From NCBI GenBank assembly GCA_016699445.1, contig CP064976.1, positions 1,364,001 to 1,428,000 on the forward strand: a stretch of DNA of 64,000 nucleotides, read 5' to 3'. Every line of letters begins with the position of its first letter. Within the stretch, counting starts at the first letter, position 1. A program made the position numbers and the translations under genes. The notes beneath the pieces are model-generated. The model searched no databases. It was not told where the DNA came from and saw only the letters and a list, made by a program, of their open reading frames with translations. Below, in pieces: positions 26,163-34,821 of this stretch. This DNA is from Deltaproteobacteria bacterium (GTDB taxonomy: Bacteria > UBA10199 > JACPAL01 > GCA-016699445).

Positions 26163-26233
26163 TGAGGGATCGTCCAACGGCAGGACACCTGGCTCTGACC
26201 CAGGGAATCATGGTTCGAATCCATGTCCCTCAG
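26163..26233 (+). tRNA. tRNA-Gln (CTG anticodon)
   Basis: A complete cloverleaf: acceptor TGAGGGA/TCCCTCA, D-stem GTCC/GGAC, anticodon stem CCTGG/CCAGG with loop CTCTGAC (anticodon CTG at 26195-26197), T-stem CATGG/CCATG around TTCGAAT. The discriminator is G at 26233 and CCA is not encoded. The convergent methyltransferase gene overlaps its 3' end by four bases. With GatCAB also present, Gln-tRNA may be made by transamidation, but glnS could lie elsewhere. Confidence 0.95.
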
Positions 26234-27354
26234 CATTTCACTATCAACAGTTTGACTGGGAGAGCTCCATTCATCAAATCCACTTGTTGGGTCGTTTTAA
26301 GCTTCAATAAATGGATGGGAGCGTTTTGGGGAACCAAAAGAGCTATACTCCAGTTTGAAAATTGTTTCTGAATTACATTCCCAATATCCTGATACAGAGT
26401 ATCAATAATGCCCGCACCAATACGTTCTCCATAAGGGAGATTGGCTACTAGTAAGCCACGAGGAGTTGGTGGATGGCATTGTTGAAAAGGTTGAGACGAA
26501 AAGTGAATGTATTTTTCAACACGGGCACGCAGCGAAGAGTCTTGAGCCACTTTGACGTATTTCGGATTGATATCAGAAGCGTAGATGGGCGCGCGTAACT
26601 CCGCTTTTTTTTGGGCACGCAGTTGATCAGAAACGCGGCGCCATAAATTTCGATCAAACCCTGCCAGATGTTCAAGTGAGAAATCATCCTTGCCTCGATG
26701 AATAAGAGGGGCTTTGTTAAGAGCTATGTAAGCGGCTTCAATGATGATAGTGCCTGACCCACACATAGGGTCTAAAAGTGTTTCTTCGCCCGTATAACCA
26801 GCCAGTAGTAAAATGGAAGCCGCCAAAGTTTCCTTCAAGACAGCTGGATGACCCGTGAGTCTCCAGCCACGCTTATGGAGAGCGCGTCCAGCGGTATCGA
26901 TACCTAAAACACAGATTCCATTGCGGATAAATAAAACGATTGAAATAGGATTATCAGCTTCCGGATCAAAAAGAGGAGGTTTTTTTTCAAAAGCAGAGCT
27001 TTGAATAGAGTCAACCACAGCTTCTATAATTTTTGCTTCACCTAAGTTTTGAGATTGAAGATCAGTGAGGGCAGGTGTGACAGTAAAAGGTCGATGGGAT
27101 CGTAGCCAATCAGACCAGACAATATTTTTTAGTTCATGGTGTAACGTTTCAATATCAGGAAGAGAAAATTCTCTTACAATTCGTTGGAGACGACTGGCTG
27201 TACGCAAAGACAGGTGAGCTCGATAAGCCGTTTCAAGGTCGGTATCAAACGCAATGCCTCGATGGAGGCGAGTTTGATTTTGAATTCCTAGACCGATGAG
27301 CTCCTGAGAGAGCACGTCGACAGTTTCATGAGGGCAGGTGGCAATCCAGCGCAT
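26230..27354 (-). CDS. THUMP-domain RNA methyltransferase (RlmL/Trm14-like)
   Basis: A 374-residue S-adenosylmethionine-dependent RNA N2-guanine-type methyltransferase. An N-terminal ferredoxin-like/THUMP region (about 1-160) is followed by the Rossmann methyltransferase domain: LLDPMCGSGTIIIEAA (SAM-binding motif I, about residue 196), YASDINPKYVKVA, and the catalytic motif ANLPYGERIG, where relatives usually have NPPYG. It likely modifies 23S rRNA or tRNA. Its stop overlaps the tRNA-Gln 3' end by four bases in convergent orientation. Confidence 0.85.
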   Translation of the reverse strand: MRWIATCPHETVDVLSQELIGLGIQNQTRLHRGIAFDTDLETAYRAHLSLRTASRLQRIVREFSLPDIETLHHELKNIVWSDWLRSHRPFTVTPALTDLQSQNLGEAKIIEAVVDSIQSSAFEKKPPLFDPEADNPISIVLFIRNGICVLGIDTAGRALHKRGWRLTGHPAVLKETLAASILLLAGYTGEETLLDPMCGSGTIIIEAAYIALNKAPLIHRGKDDFSLEHLAGFDRNLWRRVSDQLRAQKKAELRAPIYASDINPKYVKVAQDSSLRARVEKYIHFSSQPFQQCHPPTPRGLLVANLPYGERIGAGIIDTLYQDIGNVIQKQFSNWSIALLVPQNAPIHLLKLKTTQQVDLMNGALPVKLLIVKC

Positions 27355-27418
27355 AGGGGGCTCATAGAGGATTTTTTACATTCATCAATTAAGTATTTAA
27401 TAAGTATTTTAAAACTAT

Positions 27419-27823
27419 TTAATGAATAGTTTTTTGAATGATTGTGGCGCCTATCCCCAGAGGTCCTTCTGCTACAATAACACCTGCTTGAGGGGCTGCT
27501 TTGGATGCTTGAAGATATTCCATCAATCTTGATTGCAGCTCTGGGATATTTCCTCGGACAGCTGCCAATTGAGCCATCTTGATATAGAGAGGAACTTCTT
27601 GTTGAATTTTAGGGACATACGGTTTGATAGGAGGCTCTACATGGTGCAGCAGCATGCGCCTCGCCGCATTTCGATCCACAACTTCTTCAAGAGCCAGAGT
27701 CAGTTTAATAATATCATGCTTAGTTAATTGCTTTGAAGGAGTGGGTTCTACAGGCTTGGGAGGATGATAGGTTTCAAGGTCTGGGAACAAGGCATCTAAG
27801 GAAAATTCGGTCTCATCTCTCAT
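27419..27823 (-). CDS. Hypothetical protein, 134 residues
   Basis: An unrecognised protein starting MRDETEFSLDALFPDLETYH. The N-terminal third is Pro- and acid-rich and probably disordered; the middle (KHDIIKLTLALEEVVDRNAA) is helical; the C-terminus is small and Gly/Ala-rich (GVIVAEGPLGIGATI). No signal peptide. GAGAA lies about eight bases before the ATG. It is the first gene of a minus-strand pair with the methyltransferase (gap 64 bp). Codon use looks like its neighbours, so it is probably real. Confidence 0.5.
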   Translation of the reverse strand: MRDETEFSLDALFPDLETYHPPKPVEPTPSKQLTKHDIIKLTLALEEVVDRNAARRMLLHHVEPPIKPYVPKIQQEVPLYIKMAQLAAVRGNIPELQSRLMEYLQASKAAPQAGVIVAEGPLGIGATIIQKTIH

Positions 27824-27928
27824 GATATAATTCTCGACAGAAGGCGCTCCAGGAGTTTCGAAAATTATTATTTAAAAAAAAGTCACTTCAAGCACAACTT
27901 TTTAGAGGAATTGCCGATAATACTTTTA

Positions 27929-28001
27929 TGGCCAAGGAGGGAATCGAACCCCCGACGCGCAGATTTTCAGTCTGCCGCTCTACCGACTGAGCTACTTGGC
28001 C
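27929..28001 (-). tRNA. tRNA-Phe (GAA anticodon)
   Basis: On the minus strand: acceptor GGCCAAG/CTTGGCC, D-arm GCTC-AGTCGGTA-GAGC, anticodon stem GCAGA/TCTGC with loop CTGAAAA (anticodon GAA, plus-strand 27966-27968), T-arm GGGGG-TTCGATT-CCCTC, discriminator A. CCA is not encoded. It stands alone between the 134-residue protein and carD. Confidence 0.97.
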
Positions 28002-28138
28002 AGCAGGGCTTTCTCAAAAGCCCTTAAAAAATGAGTCGACCGAGTATTATGAGAGAGAAATGATGGCAATATAAATTTAGTTTTGACCGTTTGCGTCAAA
28101 TATGATACCACCGCGCTTCACTTAAATAAGGAGAGAGT

Positions 28139-28642
28139 ATGCCCAGCAAAAATCAGATGGCTTTTAAACCAGGCGACAAAGCAGTTTATCCTGCGCATGG
28201 TGTTGGGGAGATCAAGGCTGTAGAAACCCGTGAAATTTCCGGAAACAAACAGACCTTTTATATCTTAAGAATCCTGGAAAATGGTATGACCATTATGGTT
28301 CCTACCAAGAATGTGAAATCCGTGGGTCTTCGTGAAATTATTGATGAAGATCAAGTAGATGAAGTGTTTGCTATTTTGAAGGATCGTGAATTTTCCGTTG
28401 ATAATCAAACATGGAATCGCCGTTATCGCGAGTACATGGATAAGATTAAGAGTGGATCAGTGTTTGAAATTGCCGAAGTGCTTCGTGATTTGAGTCTTTT
28501 GAAGTTTGAAAAAGAACTCTCCTTTGGTGAAAGAAAAATGCTCGATACAGCTCGTTCTCTCTTGGTGAAGGAATTGGCCATTGCTCAAGATGAAGCGGAA
28601 GAAGAAGTTTTTAAGGAAATTCAAAAGATTTTTAAGAGCTAG
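28139..28642 (+). CDS. carD: CarD/CdnL-family transcription regulator
   Basis: A 167-residue CarD-family protein that binds RNA polymerase and stabilises open promoter complexes. The N-terminal RNAP-interacting Tudor-like domain reads FKPGDKAVYPAHGVGEIKAV, continuing to MTIMVPTKNVKSVGLRE; the C-terminal helical domain holds WNRRYREYMDKIKSG and ELSFGERKMLDTARSLLVKE. AAGGAGAG lies ideally before the ATG. A strong terminator follows. Family members are essential regulators of rRNA and growth genes in mycobacteria and of development in Myxococcus. Confidence 0.93.
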   Translation: MPSKNQMAFKPGDKAVYPAHGVGEIKAVETREISGNKQTFYILRILENGMTIMVPTKNVKSVGLREIIDEDQVDEVFAILKDREFSVDNQTWNRRYREYMDKIKSGSVFEIAEVLRDLSLLKFEKELSFGERKMLDTARSLLVKELAIAQDEAEEEVFKEIQKIFKS

Positions 28643-28675
28643 AATCATTAGAATTATAGATTGAAGAAATCCAAG

Positions 28676-28710
28676 CGGCCTGCCACATTTTAATGGCAGG
28701 CCGTTTTTAT
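28676..28710 (+). terminator. Rho-independent terminator after carD
   Basis: CGGCCTGCCA (28676-28685) pairs perfectly with TGGCAGGCCG (28694-28703) around an 8-base loop and is followed by TTTTTATTTT. It ends four bases before the ispD start codon, so ispD either depends on read-through or on a promoter inside or upstream of the hairpin. Confidence 0.9.
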
Positions 28711-28713
28711 TTT

Positions 28714-29394
28714 ATGAATATTCAAGTCATTATCCCAGCCGCAGGAAGCGGTAAGCGATTTGGTGGAAAAAAACAGTTTTTGTCTCTTTGGGATAAACCT
28801 GTCTTACTTCACTCTTTGGAATGCTTTGAAAAAAGCTCGCAGGTGACAGGCGTGATTGTTGTCACATCTGAAGATGAAATCGATTTAGTTCAAACTTTGA
28901 TTCAAAGATCAGGATTGAAGAAGGTCCATGCGGTGATCCCTGGTGGAAAAGAAAGACAGGATTCTGTGCGCTTGGGTTTTTATCAAGCTCCTTTGTGTGA
29001 TATGGTTTTGGTTCATGATGCGGCTCGGCCTTTTGTCAGTTTAGAAATGATTGATCGATTGGTGCAGGGTGTTCAAGAAGTGGGAGCGGCTGTGGTGGGT
29101 ATCCCTGTTAAAGATACTTTGAAAAATGTCGCAGGGGGGTTGGTAAAAGAGACTGTGGATCGCAATCCACTCTGGTCCATTCAGACTCCTCAGGCTATTC
29201 GTTATGATATTTTCAAAAAAGCGGTGGAGTTATCGCAAAAGGAAAATTTTTTAGGAACAGATGAGTCGATGTTGGTTGAGAAAGCTGGTTTTCCTGTGAA
29301 GATTGTTATGGGGAGTGCTTACAATTTTAAAATTACCACACCAGAAGATCTGGCCATTGCTGAAGCTTTAAAGGGGGTTTTGTGTACACGATAA
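28714..29394 (+). CDS. ispD: 2-C-methyl-D-erythritol 4-phosphate cytidylyltransferase
   Basis: IspD joins CTP to MEP in the non-mevalonate isoprenoid pathway. The 226-residue protein begins MNIQVIIPAAGSGKRFGGKK, the nucleotide-binding loop, followed by GGKERQDSVRLGF, VLVHDAARPFV and TPEDLAIAEA. ATG 28714 is the start because residues encoded upstream (from 28693) fall inside the terminator. No clear ribosome binding site is present. ispF overlaps its end, so the two are co-translated, as is common. Confidence 0.93.
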   Translation: MNIQVIIPAAGSGKRFGGKKQFLSLWDKPVLLHSLECFEKSSQVTGVIVVTSEDEIDLVQTLIQRSGLKKVHAVIPGGKERQDSVRLGFYQAPLCDMVLVHDAARPFVSLEMIDRLVQGVQEVGAAVVGIPVKDTLKNVAGGLVKETVDRNPLWSIQTPQAIRYDIFKKAVELSQKENFLGTDESMLVEKAGFPVKIVMGSAYNFKITTPEDLAIAEALKGVLCTR

Positions 29395-29861
29395 GAGTGG
29401 GGTTGGGTTACGATATTCATCCTTTGGTTCCAGGAAGGAAGTTTTTATTGGGCGGAGTTGAGATTCCTTTTGAAAAAGGTCCTCAAGGTCATTCGGACGG
29501 AGACGCTCTCTTGCATGCGGTGACGGATGCTCTTTTAGGGGCTGCAGCCTTGGGAGATATTGGAAGTTATTTTTCCGATACAGATCCTCAGTGGAAAAAT
29601 GCAGATTCGAAATTATTTGTAGAAGAAACTTTAAAAATTATCAGCCATCATGGATGGAAGATTCAAAATGTGGATGCGAATATTCTGCTCGAAAAGCCAA
29701 AGTTGGCCCCCTATAAAGAGGAAATTCGCAAAAGTCTGGCAGATGTTTTGAAGATTTTGGTGGATCAAGTGAATATCAAAGGAAAACGAGGAGAAGGTTT
29801 GGATGCCGTGGGTCATGGAGAGGCGATAGTTGTACAAGTGGCCATCTTAATTTCAAAATAA
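29382..29861 (+). CDS. ispF: 2-C-methyl-D-erythritol 2,4-cyclodiphosphate synthase
   Basis: IspF cyclises the diphosphocytidyl-methylerythritol phosphate intermediate with release of CMP. The 159-residue protein carries RVGLGYDIHPLVPGRKFLLG with metal-ligand Asp and His, GHSDGDALLHAVTDALLGA (third metal His), DIGSYFSDTD and KGKRGEGLDAVGHGEAI. GTG at 29382 is the start, inside the ispD end, with AAGGGGG before it. It is the second gene of ispD-ispF-cysS, and cysS follows by two bases. Confidence 0.94.
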   Translation: MYTIRVGLGYDIHPLVPGRKFLLGGVEIPFEKGPQGHSDGDALLHAVTDALLGAAALGDIGSYFSDTDPQWKNADSKLFVEETLKIISHHGWKIQNVDANILLEKPKLAPYKEEIRKSLADVLKILVDQVNIKGKRGEGLDAVGHGEAIVVQVAILISK

Positions 29862-29863
29862 TT

Positions 29864-31291
29864 ATGCCTTTAAAAATTTATAATACGCTCACGCGAAAAA
29901 AAGAAGAGTTTGTTCCGCTAACACCAAACAAAGTGAACATGTATGTCTGCGGCATTACTCCTTATGACGAATGTCACTTGGGACATGCTCGTGCGGCAGT
30001 GGTGTTTGATGTGGTCTATCGGTATTTGAACTATTTGGGATTTGGAGTGACCTACATTCGAAATTTTACCGACGTTGACGACAAAATTATTAAAAAAGCT
30101 AATGATACGGGAGTGACGTGTCAGACAGTTTCGGAAAAATATATCCAGTCGTATACAGAACAAATGACACGTTTGGGTGTGCAGACGCCCACATGCGAAC
30201 CAAAGGCTACCGAACATATTCAAGAGATGATCTTTCATATTCAAAAGTTGATTGATCGTGGAATGGCTTATGTTTCTGGGGCGGATGTTTTTTATGAAGT
30301 GAGAAAGTTTTCTTCATACGGAAAATTATCGCAGAAAAAAATCGACGAGCTTGAATCTGGTGCGCGTATTGAAGTGGATGAACGAAAAAAAGACCCTTTG
30401 GATTTTGCTCTTTGGAAAAGCGCCAAACCTGGTGAGCCCGAGTGGGAGTCTCCTTGGGGTAAGGGTCGTCCTGGATGGCATATCGAGTGTAGTGCGATGA
30501 GCTCAAAATATTTGGGTGACCAGTTTGATATTCATGGTGGTGGTCGCGATTTGTCGTTTCCTCATCATGAAAATGAAATCGCCCAATCTGAAGGAGCAAC
30601 GGGCAAAGATCCTTTTGCCCGCTATTGGATCCACAATGGCTTTGTGAACATCAACTCGGAAAAAATGAGCAAGTCGTTGGGCAATTTTCTGTCGGTGAAA
30701 AAAATCCTCGAAGAATGGGATCCGGAAGTGGTGCGGTATTTTTTATTATCGGCTAATTATGGATCACCGATTGATTATACTCCTGAAGCGATGAGCAATG
30801 CACAAGAAGCTCTGACGCGTTTTTATGAAGCCTTAAATCGCTTGGAAAAAACAGAGACGGGTGAGGATGTACTTCCTGAATTTTCTTTGCAGGAAATTTT
30901 GGAAATTCCTTTGAATGATGATTTCAACACGACTCAGGTGATTGGAAAAATTTTTGAATATGTTCGGGAGTTGAATCGTTTTTTAGATCAGGGAAAATAT
31001 CCAAGCGAGTCTTCTTTAAACGAATTTAAAGCCTCACTTCAAAAAGTAACCAACGTACTTGGATTTTTTGGACAGGACCCCCAAGTATTTTTGGATATTC
31101 AAAAAACAAAAGCCCTCCAGTCCAGCACCATTTCTGAAGAAGAAATCCAGAGATTAATTATTGAACGCCGCGAAGCCCGCAAATCCAAAAACTTCAAACG
31201 CTCCGACGAAATCCGCGACCAACTCGCCGCCCAGGGAATTGTCCTTAAAGACAGTCCGGATGGAACGACGAGTTGGGAAGTGAAGAAATAG
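29864..31291 (+). CDS. cysS: Cysteinyl-tRNA synthetase
   Basis: CysRS, a class I synthetase charging tRNA-Cys. The 475-residue protein shows the zinc Cys in MYVCGITPYDECHLGHAR, which also contains the HIGH-type HLGH, then RNFTDVDDKII, GRPGWHIECSAMS with further zinc ligands, HHENEIAQSEG, and KMSKSLGNF. An Arg/Lys-rich C-terminal helix closes the protein. It forms an operon with ispD and ispF, a neighbour pair also common in other bacteria. It meets the convergent beta-propeller gene with no gap. Confidence 0.96.
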   Translation: MPLKIYNTLTRKKEEFVPLTPNKVNMYVCGITPYDECHLGHARAAVVFDVVYRYLNYLGFGVTYIRNFTDVDDKIIKKANDTGVTCQTVSEKYIQSYTEQMTRLGVQTPTCEPKATEHIQEMIFHIQKLIDRGMAYVSGADVFYEVRKFSSYGKLSQKKIDELESGARIEVDERKKDPLDFALWKSAKPGEPEWESPWGKGRPGWHIECSAMSSKYLGDQFDIHGGGRDLSFPHHENEIAQSEGATGKDPFARYWIHNGFVNINSEKMSKSLGNFLSVKKILEEWDPEVVRYFLLSANYGSPIDYTPEAMSNAQEALTRFYEALNRLEKTETGEDVLPEFSLQEILEIPLNDDFNTTQVIGKIFEYVRELNRFLDQGKYPSESSLNEFKASLQKVTNVLGFFGQDPQVFLDIQKTKALQSSTISEEEIQRLIIERREARKSKNFKRSDEIRDQLAAQGIVLKDSPDGTTSWEVKK

Positions 31292-33316
31292 TCAGAAGGA
31301 TTCACCCCCACTTTCCAAGTTGATTTGTCTCTGAACTTCTAATCCCTCTTGACCCAAAAGTCCTAGGCCCAGCTCATCACCCATCAAGCCATAGACTTGG
31401 TCATCCAGGAAAATGGCGCGTGTATTGCCGTACCAATCAGTGCAGGATGTTTCACAGGCTCCTGTTGGAGGATGTGCAGACGATTGAAAGTGGCCCGCCA
31501 CTTGGAGTTCGCCTTGTGGTTTCAAGCGGAGAATGTGGACCGAAGTGGGGTTGGGCATTGTTACAAAATCAGAAGCTGCAGGATCTGGTTCTGTGATGTA
31601 AGTTGAGACCGCTTGAGTGGCCAAGCCGATCAAGCCATCTCCCTGCTCCTGAGAGCTAAAGAGATACCCATGGCTTCGACTTTCTGCTTCAGTATAACCA
31701 ATGAGAGACACAGAAGAAGTCATGTGAGGGGATTCTCCTAAAGTGAGGGCTTGAATATTAAGATCATTTTCATTGTGGCTGGCTATGATGAATCTTTCTC
31801 CAGCGGGTTCGATTCGAGTTGTGCGGTAGCAACGTGCTTCTAAGGTGAAGGGCCCCTCTCCATGTCGAGGATCCAAATTGAGAATTGTTTTTTGAGATGC
31901 GTTTGTTCGGTTAAAAACAACTAAGTTATTATACTGACCTACAAGTAATTCATTTCCGCTAAAACGATGTATTAAGAGATACGGTGATGTTTTCAACGTG
32001 TCGTCGGTCAGTGTTTGATAATCTGATTCGTGGATGTCTGATGCTTGTGACGTGAATCGAGTAAAGGAAATGTGACCCAGACGATATTCATAATTTTCAT
32101 TTCGCTCTCCACAGGCTTCTTCTGAATAGTCCCAAGTGGGATTTGCTCTCATTTGATAATGAAAGAGAGTGAGTCCGTTGGGTGTTTCATCAAAAGAGAA
32201 TTGGTCTAGAGGATTGCCCCAAACTTTTGTGACACCAGCCCCATCACCTTCCAAATCAAAGGCATATAAGAGATTGGAGGACGCTTGTGGTGGACGTATA
32301 GAATCGCTAGGGATGGATAAGGTTCCACACCAACCGTATTGGATATTTTGGCGGCCAGACCAAAGATAAAATCGTGTGCCTGTGACGTAATGTTCTGATT
32401 GCCAACTGCCCAACACACCTCGAGATTTACATGACAAAGCTTCTTGTCCTATCTCCGGATTTCCTAAACTACAGACATGCATTGCATGCAGGACAGGGGA
32501 GAGAATCAAGTCTTCGGGTATAGAGACGTCAGAGGCTCTCATGAGTGGTCTGATGGATTCGACTCTTCCGTTTCTAAGGGTTTTTAATTGAGGAAAATGG
32601 AGCTGATCGTTTGTGCGATCTAGAAGTGCATTACCGTAATAAGGAGAGTAGATCACAAGTTTTTCTCTGACCAAACGGCTAGCGTAATTGCGTCCTGAAT
32701 AATAATCTCCTGATTCGATAAAATAGGTTCCTGCTCGTGAGAGACTTCCGGAGGACGCATTGATTTTGAAAAGATTAATCTCGGTCGATCCTTGCCAATA
32801 GCTCGTAGGATTTGTTGAGTCTCCCATTCTCCAACGATAACCAATCACGATAGCTGTGTTATCTTTTAATAAGAGCTCGTCGTACCAAGCATTGTTATCC
32901 AAACTTTCTGCTTTGACTGTAATTTCTGCGGATTTTTGCAGAAGGGGTAAGCGAACTGTATAGAGTTTACCTTGACGCAGTATAACCATAAAATTTTTTC
33001 CGTAAGCTTTGACTAAACCACCCTCGTCTGCAGTGGCTTCTTGGTTGTTGGTAGTCTGTGTGCGATCTCCGGAGGCTTCAGCAGTCGGTTCTGCGGGCAT
33101 TCCTGTAGATCCTTCGGAGACAAAAGAAGTCGCTTGAGATTGAGCTCTACGTAAATAAGTGATGAGGGCCTCATCGTTGGAATATTCTCTCAACTGTGTT
33201 GTGAGCGGGGCTACTGTGTCGTTTAGTGAAGGGGGCGTTATTTCGTGTGTTATCTGAGAAGATCCTGAGCATGCACAGATCCCGATACAGACAAGAGTGA
33301 GAATAATTTTTTTCAT
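31292..33316 (-). CDS. Beta-propeller domain lipoprotein
   Basis: A 674-residue secreted protein with signal peptide and lipobox ICAC (MKKIILTLVCIGICACSGSS). After a Ser/Thr-rich linker the block NNQEATADEGGLVKAYGKNF introduces a beta-propeller fold of the COG4880 type (secreted proteins with C-terminal beta-propeller), here with several Cys pairs (e.g. CETSCTDWYG). Location: outer membrane or surface. AAAGGAG precedes the start. A 16-bp palindrome, shared with the regulator gene at 34.8 kb, lies 73 bp upstream, suggesting control by the TIGR02147 protein. Function unknown. Confidence 0.75.
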   Translation of the reverse strand: MKKIILTLVCIGICACSGSSQITHEITPPSLNDTVAPLTTQLREYSNDEALITYLRRAQSQATSFVSEGSTGMPAEPTAEASGDRTQTTNNQEATADEGGLVKAYGKNFMVILRQGKLYTVRLPLLQKSAEITVKAESLDNNAWYDELLLKDNTAIVIGYRWRMGDSTNPTSYWQGSTEINLFKINASSGSLSRAGTYFIESGDYYSGRNYASRLVREKLVIYSPYYGNALLDRTNDQLHFPQLKTLRNGRVESIRPLMRASDVSIPEDLILSPVLHAMHVCSLGNPEIGQEALSCKSRGVLGSWQSEHYVTGTRFYLWSGRQNIQYGWCGTLSIPSDSIRPPQASSNLLYAFDLEGDGAGVTKVWGNPLDQFSFDETPNGLTLFHYQMRANPTWDYSEEACGERNENYEYRLGHISFTRFTSQASDIHESDYQTLTDDTLKTSPYLLIHRFSGNELLVGQYNNLVVFNRTNASQKTILNLDPRHGEGPFTLEARCYRTTRIEPAGERFIIASHNENDLNIQALTLGESPHMTSSVSLIGYTEAESRSHGYLFSSQEQGDGLIGLATQAVSTYITEPDPAASDFVTMPNPTSVHILRLKPQGELQVAGHFQSSAHPPTGACETSCTDWYGNTRAIFLDDQVYGLMGDELGLGLLGQEGLEVQRQINLESGGESF

Positions 33317-33388
33317 AAAGTCTCCTTTTTGATTCAGGAGCAGAATAATCTCGAGTGTGTTGGTTTGCGAATGGATTAGGTTCGATTT

Positions 33389-33404
33389 GTATTCTCGAGA
33401 ATAC
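33389..33404. promoter_or_regulatory. Palindrome GTATTC-TCGA-GAATAC
   Basis: A perfect 16-bp palindrome 73 bp upstream of the beta-propeller start. The same GTATTC-N4-GAATAC half-sites occur at 34822-34837 beside the TIGR02147 regulator gene. No other paired copy was noticed in the window. Likely a shared operator. Confidence 0.6.
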
Positions 33405-33409
33405 AGGGA

Positions 33410-33934
33410 TTAATAGCGCAAAGAGTTGATAATCGTCATGTAGCTCAAGGTCGCTGCAGGGAAAAGATCAGTGACTATATAGACGAGTTTTGTATTATTT
33501 AGAAAATAATATTCTCTCAAGTCTCCACCCGTAGCGCCGACATCTGGGTTATCGTAATAATAACCACTGATCACTCCATTGGAGTAAGAAGAAAATGTAC
33601 GTGTGGGAAATATCGCTTGAAGATAACTCAAAAGATCCGTCGTTGATGAAAGTGTCACGTAGTAAATGGTGACAGAAGATTGTCCATCCGTAAAAATTGT
33701 AAATGAAGCCTCTGATGTAGGAATGGAAGGTTGGGTGATAGGTTGAGGGCCTGTTGGATCTCCTGTAACAGGGAAGGATGAGGGGGCTGGAGCTGCGTGT
33801 TCTGCATAACTCCATGTATTTGGATATTGAGTCGATACTCCTTGTGCCCCTGTAAATGCGGGGTTTCCTGTTTCAGTTCCTTGGCAGGCAGAAATTAAAA
33901 AGAATGCTAGGAGAAATAAAAAATATTTTTTCAC
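33410..33934 (-). CDS. TETGNP-type lipoprotein
   Basis: A 174-residue lipoprotein. The signal peptide ends in a good lipobox, FFLISACQGTETGNPAF; the GTETGNP motif immediately after the lipid Cys is typical of lipoproteins that accompany TIGR02147 regulators in Fibrobacter and Bdellovibrio-like genomes. The body is Ser/Thr/Pro-rich then beta-rich with many Tyr (GVISGYYYDNPDVG). It overlaps the TIGR02147 gene by four bases, so the two are one operon. No function is known. Confidence 0.72.
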   Translation of the reverse strand: MKKYFLFLLAFFLISACQGTETGNPAFTGAQGVSTQYPNTWSYAEHAAPAPSSFPVTGDPTGPQPITQPSIPTSEASFTIFTDGQSSVTIYYVTLSSTTDLLSYLQAIFPTRTFSSYSNGVISGYYYDNPDVGATGGDLREYYFLNNTKLVYIVTDLFPAATLSYMTIINSLRY

Positions 33935-34761
33935 AAGCCCTCCGTTAGAGGGAAAAGTTGGAAGTTGATTTGGAAAATATTTTTCATTTTTTCAGAGGAC
34001 TCATCCGAAAGGAGAACATTAAGTTCGCGCCGAAATTCTTGAATGCGTCTTTTGGCTTCCTCAAATTTTTCGGGACTCAGAGCAATTGTCAGTGAAGAAA
34101 TATCCCGCTTTTCGCGGACGGTGTTTTCAATGGAGTCCATCGCTTGAGTCATCATTTGACGGTGGTAATTGCGGATAGCCAAGGATTGGACTTCACGAGC
34201 GGTTGTAATATTGCGATCGGATTGAATCAGTTTTCCAGCATCATCGCGTTTCAAAAAACCAAGTTTCAAGAGGAGTTCCAAAGCTGCCATTGCTTCTTTT
34301 TTGGAGATACGTGGCTTCAAACGATTGGCGATCCAGGCGGGATTTTCTTTAAAATGGGGTACAAGTACCATTTCTCGGATCGCAGGATAATACCAACGAG
34401 AGAAATAGGTAAAATACCCCTCTTCGATTTCTTTGATTTCCCGGTATTGGCGTGAGGTCGCTAGCTTTTGATACCAGAGATTGCGTTCTTTATCAGAGGT
34501 AGCTTGGTTGAATTGGACGAGATCATGAAAGTAGCGAGCTTCTTGCGATTTAAGATGAAGAGCTTTTGAAAATTGAGTGATACCTTTTAATCCTAGATTG
34601 CGTTTCCCTTCGATAACAAGTTTGAGAAAATTAGGTGAACTCAATCCCGCAAAACGAGCGAAAGACCGATACGAAAATGCCGACCCTTTGGCTTTTTTCT
34701 GATCCTCGTAATAATCCCGCAAAAAATGTCGGTAATCGAGATAGTGGTAAATCGAAAGCAT
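33931..34761 (-). CDS. TIGR02147 family DNA-binding regulator (DUF4423)
   Basis: A 276-residue protein that fits family TIGR02147: SIYHYLDYRHFLRDYYEDQK at the N-terminus, an HTH-like region SYRSFARFAGLSSPNFLKLV plus IEGKRNLG, and the WYYPAIREMV block in the middle, with C-terminal regions like HEALRKRIQEFR (here ERRIQEFRRELNVLL-like). I use ATG 34761, where relatives begin; upstream in-frame ATGs at 34767 and 34779 exist and no ribosome binding site decides. It probably controls its own operon with the TETGNP lipoprotein through the palindrome at 34822 and the propeller gene through that at 33389. Confidence 0.8.
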   Translation of the reverse strand: MLSIYHYLDYRHFLRDYYEDQKKAKGSAFSYRSFARFAGLSSPNFLKLVIEGKRNLGLKGITQFSKALHLKSQEARYFHDLVQFNQATSDKERNLWYQKLATSRQYREIKEIEEGYFTYFSRWYYPAIREMVLVPHFKENPAWIANRLKPRISKKEAMAALELLLKLGFLKRDDAGKLIQSDRNITTAREVQSLAIRNYHRQMMTQAMDSIENTVREKRDISSLTIALSPEKFEEAKRRIQEFRRELNVLLSDESSEKMKNIFQINFQLFPLTEGL

Positions 34762-34821
34762 GGGCATGAATGTTAGCATGCAGGATGAGTCTTGCTAAAG
34801 CCATTTATCCATTTTGAAATT

